A DNA stretch of 64,000 nt from a virus: the IMG/VR virus record IMGVR_UViG_3300043777_000102, positions 1 to 64,000 of that record; one strand, 5' to 3'. The notes beneath the pieces were generated by a model that made no database searches, was not told the DNA's origin, and saw only the letters and a program-made list of their open reading frames with translations. The translations under genes and the position numbers were made by a program. Positions 59,579 through 64,000 of this stretch are shown here, piece after piece (the first letter of the stretch is position 1; each line of letters begins with the position of its first letter).

Positions 59579-59799
59579 TGACCCTCGTGGAAGCCCGCAC
59601 CGTCCAACTCGGCATGGCGATCACGGTCGAGGATGAGACGTTCGCCAAAATGGCGGAGGCCGTGCAGCATCGGTTCGGATGCACGCCGTCCGCTGCTCGG
59701 GGCGCAGTGCAGGACGTGCTGGACTGGATCGGGGTCGAGCCAGAGTCCGGGCGCCCTGACGACGCCGGTCCGCGACCATCCCAGGAGGGCCGGGCATGA
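59578..59799 (+). CDS. Small hypothetical protein, 73 aa
   Basis: MTLVEARTVQLGMAITVEDE then helices (FAKMAEAVQHRFGCTP). TGATG start. Unknown. Confidence 0.6.
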   Translation: MTLVEARTVQLGMAITVEDETFAKMAEAVQHRFGCTPSAARGAVQDVLDWIGVEPESGRPDDAGPRPSQEGRA

Positions 59800-60029
59800 T
59801 GGGCGATTGCACGACGGCGCGAGGCGGATGGGAGGCGCCAGCAGGCAATAAGCCGACCGGGCGCGAAAACACCGTGCAGTTCTCCTGCGGCGAATGCGGC
59901 CACAAAGAGCCTGAGCAGCCGTGGCCGCTGGATCGTGCATCGGTCGCTATGCGCGAGTGCTCTGCCTGCGGCGCGCACCGGATGAAATTTGTCGCCTGGG
60001 AAGCTGGCGCCGAGAAAGAACCGCCATGA
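59796..60029 (+). CDS. Small zinc-ribbon protein, 77 aa
   Basis: CGECGHKEPEQPW ... ECSACGAHRMKFV: four Cys in two CxxC pairs, a zinc ribbon. ATG overlaps the previous stop. Confidence 0.65.
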   Translation: MMGDCTTARGGWEAPAGNKPTGRENTVQFSCGECGHKEPEQPWPLDRASVAMRECSACGAHRMKFVAWEAGAEKEPP

Positions 60030-60466
60030 CCCTCGAAGAAGCCGTCGCCGCCTTCGAATCGCAGATGACCGTGCATGAGGCGGTCGGCTACCCGGTGAAC
60101 GACCACGGCGCTAGGGACATGAGCCGGGCGCCGACGGGTGAGCGGTACATCACCTTCGGTTGCATCGGCAGGAAGCCAGAGGGCGAGCGGATCGAGGCCT
60201 GGTTCTCGAAGGAGGATGCGGCGGTCGCCTTCTGGCTCGATTACATCCAAGGCTACGCGGCGAACTGCGGCAAACAGCTCTACTGGCGCGAGCGCCCCGA
60301 GATCGTGACCGGGACCTTCGTGGCCGTGAATCAGGCCGAGGCGATGCAGGACCAGCGGCTACGGGACAGCCTCTCGGTGGAGCTTCACACCGTCTGGTGC
60401 CGCCTGCTGGTGTCGGCCAAGGGACCGGACGGGAAGATCATCGACGTGATCGAGGACCAGGGCTGA
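60026..60466 (+). CDS. Hypothetical protein, 146 aa
   Basis: TLEEAVAAFESQMTVHEAVG, AWFSKEDAAVAFWLDYIQGY, then WRERPEIVTGTFVAVNQAEA. Mixed alpha/beta, no named family. Overlaps both neighbours. Confidence 0.65.
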   Translation: MTLEEAVAAFESQMTVHEAVGYPVNDHGARDMSRAPTGERYITFGCIGRKPEGERIEAWFSKEDAAVAFWLDYIQGYAANCGKQLYWRERPEIVTGTFVAVNQAEAMQDQRLRDSLSVELHTVWCRLLVSAKGPDGKIIDVIEDQG

Positions 60467-60930
60467 TGCAGGAGCGCTTTCTCACCACCGACCGCGGTAC
60501 GTTCAAGCTCGCGGAATACGACGGCCGCAACCGCGCCGGCCTCAAGCCCCTCTGCGACAACGTGCTGGTGCTGATCGACGCGATCGCTGGGGAAATCCCC
60601 GTCGCTGGCACCGAGGTCAAGCTGCACATGACCGATCAGGCCCAGGAAACCGGCACGCTCGGCTCGACCACCGGCGTCATCATCGCCGTCGGGCCGCAGG
60701 CGTTCGCCTACGACATGGACCGGCTGGTGAAGTGGGAAGGCGAGCGGCCCAAGCCGGGCGATCGCATCTGGTTCCAGCGCTACGCCGGCCAGGAGCACAC
60801 CGGGCTCGACGGCAAGCTGTACCGGATCATGCAGGACCGCACGATCGCTGGCATGGAAGACAAAGAGGCGATGGCACTCATCGCGGCCGAGGGGGAGGCC
60901 GACCAGGTGGTGCGACGGGCGAGGGCTTAA
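60466..60930 (+). CDS. GroES-like co-chaperonin fold protein
   Basis: 154 aa. LKPLCDNVLVLIDAI, a mobile-loop-like middle (KLHMTDQAQETGTLGSTTG), VIIAVGPQAF, KPGDRIWFQRYAGQEH and GKLYRIMQDRTIAGM follow GroES in order (G-V-I-x-V-G; P-G-D-x-x-F). T4 gp31 is a phage precedent. Just upstream of scaffold and capsid, it may help fold the capsid with host GroEL. Confidence 0.72.
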   Translation: MQERFLTTDRGTFKLAEYDGRNRAGLKPLCDNVLVLIDAIAGEIPVAGTEVKLHMTDQAQETGTLGSTTGVIIAVGPQAFAYDMDRLVKWEGERPKPGDRIWFQRYAGQEHTGLDGKLYRIMQDRTIAGMEDKEAMALIAAEGEADQVVRRARA

Positions 60931-60933
60931 CGA

Positions 60934-61926
60934 GTGTCCGAGACGCAGCAATCCGGTGCCAATGGCGCCGCGCCTCACGCCGCAATCGAAGGTCTGACCG
61001 CAGAGGAGGTTGAGGCTTCTGCGCGCGCGCTCGGGTGGAAGCCCCAGGCCGAGTTCCGCGGGCCGCCCGACAAGTGGCGCCCAGCCGACCAGTTCATGGC
61101 ATCGGCGGCCAACCCGGCGATCCTGGCCAACAATTTCCGCGTGCTCAGCGATCGCTACCGGACGCTGGAAAGCACGCATCGCACCACGACGCAGCAGCTC
61201 ACGCAGAAGCTTGATGAGGCCGTGAGCATGGTCGGAACGCTGACGGAGCGGACACGCACCTCTGAGGAACGCGCCTACGCCCGCGCGCGCAAGGAACTAC
61301 TGGCCGAGCGCGACAAGGCGATCACCGAGGGCGACGCGCCGCGCGTGCGCGAACTCGACACCGAGGTGCAGGAGCTCGACGCCGGGAAGCCGCCGCCGAA
61401 GCCGACCGCGACGACCGCGACGACCACGACGACTGCCGCGCCCGCGCAGCCGACCACGCAGCAACTCGACCCCGAGATCGCCGCTTGGTCCACCCGGAAT
61501 CCGTGGTTCTTCAGTGATCCCGATTTGGCCGCGGCCGCGAACGGTGTCAGTTCGGCGCTCCGGGCGAACCCGGCGACGGCCAGCCTCTCGGTCGCCGACC
61601 ATCTCGTGCAGGTCGAGAACACGATCAAGCGGACCTTCCCGGACAAGTTCGCCGCCCCGAAATCGGCGGCGCGCGCAGTTGCCGCCGGTGATGAGGACGA
61701 CGACGCCGAGCCGCCAGCGGTCGAGACCCCGAACAGTGGGGGCGCTGGTCGGCCGCAGGGCCAGCGCAACCGCCGCGACTTCGCCAGCATGCCGCGCGAG
61801 TCGAAGCAGCAGTTCGCCCGGTACAAGGAGATGATCGGCCGCAAGGTCGAGGAAGGCGGCAGGGTTAAGCCTTTGACAGAAGCCGAATGGGCAGCCAACT
61901 ATTGGTCACAGTTCGAGGACGCCTGA
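60934..61926 (+). CDS. Scaffolding protein
   Basis: 330 aa, GTG start. Charged, helical, low in Cys: a long coiled coil (YRTLESTHRTTTQQLTQKLD ... RARKELLAERDKAITEGDAP), a Thr/Pro linker, and a C-terminal helix (FARYKEMIGRKVEEGG). Place between portal and capsid genes supports scaffold. Confidence 0.75.
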   Translation: MSETQQSGANGAAPHAAIEGLTAEEVEASARALGWKPQAEFRGPPDKWRPADQFMASAANPAILANNFRVLSDRYRTLESTHRTTTQQLTQKLDEAVSMVGTLTERTRTSEERAYARARKELLAERDKAITEGDAPRVRELDTEVQELDAGKPPPKPTATTATTTTTAAPAQPTTQQLDPEIAAWSTRNPWFFSDPDLAAAANGVSSALRANPATASLSVADHLVQVENTIKRTFPDKFAAPKSAARAVAAGDEDDDAEPPAVETPNSGGAGRPQGQRNRRDFASMPRESKQQFARYKEMIGRKVEEGGRVKPLTEAEWAANYWSQFEDA

Positions 61927-61927
61927 G

Positions 61928-62545
61928 ATGTCGATCCGTGACGCACTGAGCCAGGAAGGCGCCGACCAGCAGCGCGCCGCGCAGGCCGCGGCCGCCGGCA
62001 TCTCGCTGACCGGTCTCAGCAACAAGCACCGCGAGCGGACCGCCGACGAACCGATCTTCGGTGAGCGGGTCGACCCCGCAGCGATCCGCGGCATGGAACC
62101 AGGCACCGAAGTGCCCCCCGGCCTCGCCAAACCGCAGCTTCGCCAGGCCATGACAGCCCGCGAGCGCGTCCCGTTCGGCAACGCGCACCAGCGGCTCTAC
62201 TGGGCGCCACGCCCTGGCTTCCGGCGCTACTGGTTCAACGACACGGCGGGGCGAATCGGCCTGGCCAAGCGTGCCGGGTACGAGCATGTCGTCGACCCCG
62301 ACACCGGATCGGCGGCCTGCCGCATCGTCGGAACCGACCGCGGCGGCCGCGACATGAAGGGCTACTTGATGGAAATCCCCATCGAGTGGTATTGGCAGGA
62401 TATGCAGGTCGCTCAGGACCAGCGGGACCACGATCTGAACCAGATCAAATCTGGTCAGTATGGCCCCGGGGCAGACGACCACCGCTATGCTGGTAGCTCC
62501 AAGGGGGGCATCAGCATCAAGTTCGGGACCGGCCGCTCAGCATAG
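61928..62545 (+). CDS. Conserved-looking head-region protein
   Basis: 205 aa. FRRYWFNDTAGRIGLAKRAG then YEHVVDPDTG and KGYLMEIPIEWYWQDMQVAQ; found between scaffold and decoration genes in phages of this kind. Function not established. Confidence 0.68.
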   Translation: MSIRDALSQEGADQQRAAQAAAAGISLTGLSNKHRERTADEPIFGERVDPAAIRGMEPGTEVPPGLAKPQLRQAMTARERVPFGNAHQRLYWAPRPGFRRYWFNDTAGRIGLAKRAGYEHVVDPDTGSAACRIVGTDRGGRDMKGYLMEIPIEWYWQDMQVAQDQRDHDLNQIKSGQYGPGADDHRYAGSSKGGISIKFGTGRSA

Positions 62546-62569
62546 CGTCCCTCCCCAGACCGCCGGGCG

Positions 62570-62665
62570 CCCCAGCACGCCAGCGCCGGCGAGGTCCAGC
62601 AGACCAAATCACAGCCTGAACTGCCGAGCCCATCCGGGCCGGCTTCTGTGACCCACATGCTGGGG
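62570..62665 (+). promoter_or_regulatory. Inverted repeat in front of the decoration gene
   Basis: CCCCAGCA (62570-62577) and TGCTGGGG (62658-62665) are perfect 8-base arms 80 bases apart. The right arm overlaps the GGGGG ribosome site of the ATG at 62676. The 130-base gap holds no gene. Confidence 0.35.
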
Positions 62666-62675
62666 GTGCGCCGCG

Positions 62676-63290
62676 ATGGCCAACACGAATGCACCGTTCG
62701 GGATCCGCCCGTATGCGTACCGCAGCGGAGCCCCCTACAATGGCGCGGTCCGCACCTATTACGTCCCCGTCGGCAACGCCACCGCCCTCTATTTCGGTGA
62801 CCCGGTTGTCCTCATCACCAACAGCGGTGACGGCAACGGCGTCCAGACCGTGGAGATCGCCACGGCCGGCAGCACCTCGGGCACCTCCCTGACGTACGCC
62901 ATCCTCGGCAGTTTCCAGGGCATCTCGAACAATGCCGGGACGACGACCATCCCGGTGCTGCAGAGCGCCACGCCATACCTGCCGGCCAGCACCGCGGCCT
63001 ACATCTACGTGGCCGACGATCCGACCCTGCTCTACATCGGCCAGGAAGACTCAGTCGGTGGCGCGCTCGCCTCGGGGGCCGCCGGCCGCAACGTCTCGCT
63101 CGTCGCCGGCGCCGGTTCGACCGTCACCAGTCAGTCCGGCTGGCAGCTGCAGTCGAGCTCGTTGAACACGACTGCCCTCCAGTTCCGGCTAATCCAGCTG
63201 CTCCAGGAGAGCGACAACGCGCAGGGCACGAACGCGCGCTGGCTCGGCTTCATCAACAACCACCCGTGGACCCAGACCACCGGCATCTGA
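62676..63290 (+). CDS. Head decoration-type protein
   Basis: 204 aa, beta-rich, uncharged. ANTNAPFGIRPYAYRSGAPY, YYVPVGNATALYFGDPVVLI, and SLNTTALQFRLIQLLQES. Such proteins lie beside the capsid gene and decorate the head. Strong codon bias fits high expression. Confidence 0.7.
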   Translation: MANTNAPFGIRPYAYRSGAPYNGAVRTYYVPVGNATALYFGDPVVLITNSGDGNGVQTVEIATAGSTSGTSLTYAILGSFQGISNNAGTTTIPVLQSATPYLPASTAAYIYVADDPTLLYIGQEDSVGGALASGAAGRNVSLVAGAGSTVTSQSGWQLQSSSLNTTALQFRLIQLLQESDNAQGTNARWLGFINNHPWTQTTGI

Positions 63291-63317
63291 TCCGGCTATC
63301 GCGAAGGAGATCAAGCT

Positions 63318-64000
63318 ATGGCCGTCATCACTACCGGCACGCATCCAAAGGCACTCTGGCCGGGGATCAAAGCGTGGTTTGGGCGCAGCTACGACGAGCA
63401 CATGCCCGAGTATCCCGACCTGTTTGAGATGGACACTTCGGACAAGGCGTACGAGGAGGAAGTCGAGATCACCGGCTTCGGCCTGGCGCCGGTCAAGCCG
63501 CAGGGCGCCCAGATCTTCTACGACATCGAGGTCCAGGGTCCGGTCAGCCGCTTCACCCACGTCGCCTACGCCCTCGGTTACATCGTCACTTTCGAGGAAC
63601 TTCGCGACGATCTGTACGAAGTCGTCTCCAAGCGCCGCGCGCAGCAGCTCGCCTTCAGCATGCGCCAGACCAAGGAGAACATCCTCGCCTCGACCTACAA
63701 CAACGGCTTCTCCGGCTCATACACCGGCGCCGACGGCGTCAGCCTGTTCTCGACTGCACACCCCACCCTCTCGGGCAACCAGTCGAACCTGCTGACCACC
63801 GCAGCCGACCTCTCCGAAGCCTCGGTCGAAGACCTCTGCATCCAGATCATGCAGACCACCAACAACCGCGGCCTGAAAATCTCCGCCCTGCCGCAAAGTC
63901 TCCACCTCCCGACCCAGCTCTGGTTCGAGGGAAACCGCATCCTCCACTCAATCCTCCAGTCCGACACCGCCAACAACAACATCAACGTCCTGCGAGCCAC
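63318..64000 (+). CDS. Major capsid protein (5' part, cut by window end)
   Basis: 227 codons visible, no stop before the window ends. ATG 63318 follows GAAGGAG. Sequence reads AVITTGTHPKALWPGIKAWF, YEEEVEITGFGLAPVKPQGA, YALGYIVTFEELRDDLYEVV, SKRRAQQLAFSMRQTKENI, typical of HK97-fold major capsid proteins. The frame stays open through base 64000. Confidence 0.85.
   Translation, partial: MAVITTGTHPKALWPGIKAWFGRSYDEHMPEYPDLFEMDTSDKAYEEEVEITGFGLAPVKPQGAQIFYDIEVQGPVSRFTHVAYALGYIVTFEELRDDLYEVVSKRRAQQLAFSMRQTKENILASTYNNGFSGSYTGADGVSLFSTAHPTLSGNQSNLLTTAADLSEASVEDLCIQIMQTTNNRGLKISALPQSLHLPTQLWFEGNRILHSILQSDTANNNINVLRA

Overview
The window is one piece of a tailed-phage genome with a short, P22-like (podovirus) tail and neck. 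Genes are packed end to end, many with 1-4 base overlaps, and GC is high with strong G/C in third codon positions. A GcrA-type regulator, found in alphaproteobacteria, and the high GC point to an alphaproteobacterial host; the species cannot be named from this. No integrase, DNA polymerase or endolysin was recognised, so lifestyle is undecided. The left edge probably falls inside a gene and the right edge cuts the major capsid gene, so the genome continues on both sides or is circular.

Layout. 1-20.7 kb (+): neck and tail genes (gp4-like and gp10-like proteins), a beta-helix protein, a group of repeat proteins carrying F5/8-like, FN3 and displaced gp10 C-terminal modules, a sulfotransferase-like protein, and three internal/ejection proteins, one with a lytic transglycosylase domain. 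20.6-21.3 kb: a small leftward gene group. 22-24.6 kb (+): tail-collar protein and a run of tiny membrane proteins. 25-26.8 kb (+): RHH regulator, holin-like protein, lipoprotein. 26.8-35.9 kb (-): a leftward early operon of small accessory genes plus RecT, a DnaQ-like exonuclease, a GIY-YIG homing endonuclease and an XRE regulator. 35.9-36.0 kb: divergent control region. 36.0-41.8 kb (+): rightward early operon with a winged-helix regulator, RuvC-like resolvase, GcrA, DnaB helicase and an O-like replication protein with an iteron-like array inside its gene. 41.5-49.4 kb: mixed-strand accessory region with an IS1595-type transposase, a lipoprotein, a DUF6471 protein and a small terminase-like gene. 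49.6-64 kb (+): an initiator-type tRNA, many small genes, large terminase, an HNH-AP2 homing endonuclease (-), portal, GroES-like protein, scaffold, decoration-type protein and major capsid protein.

How it fits together. The early region resembles lambda in plan: two operons leave one short regulatory gap, recombination to the left and replication to the right, with the likely origin inside the initiator gene. No phage polymerase is seen, so the host replisome is probably recruited through DnaB. The late region makes a P22-like head (portal, scaffold, capsid, possibly helped by its own GroES-like protein), neck and ejection proteins. The most unusual parts are the gp10-like neck protein, whose C-terminal half is missing from its own gene and appears twice in downstream repeat proteins; the LSEP-repeat proteins; the iteron array; an initiator-type tRNA; a promoter followed by mutually exclusive hairpins at 43.0-43.1 kb; and small genes that carry copies of the N-termini of the portal and capsid proteins.
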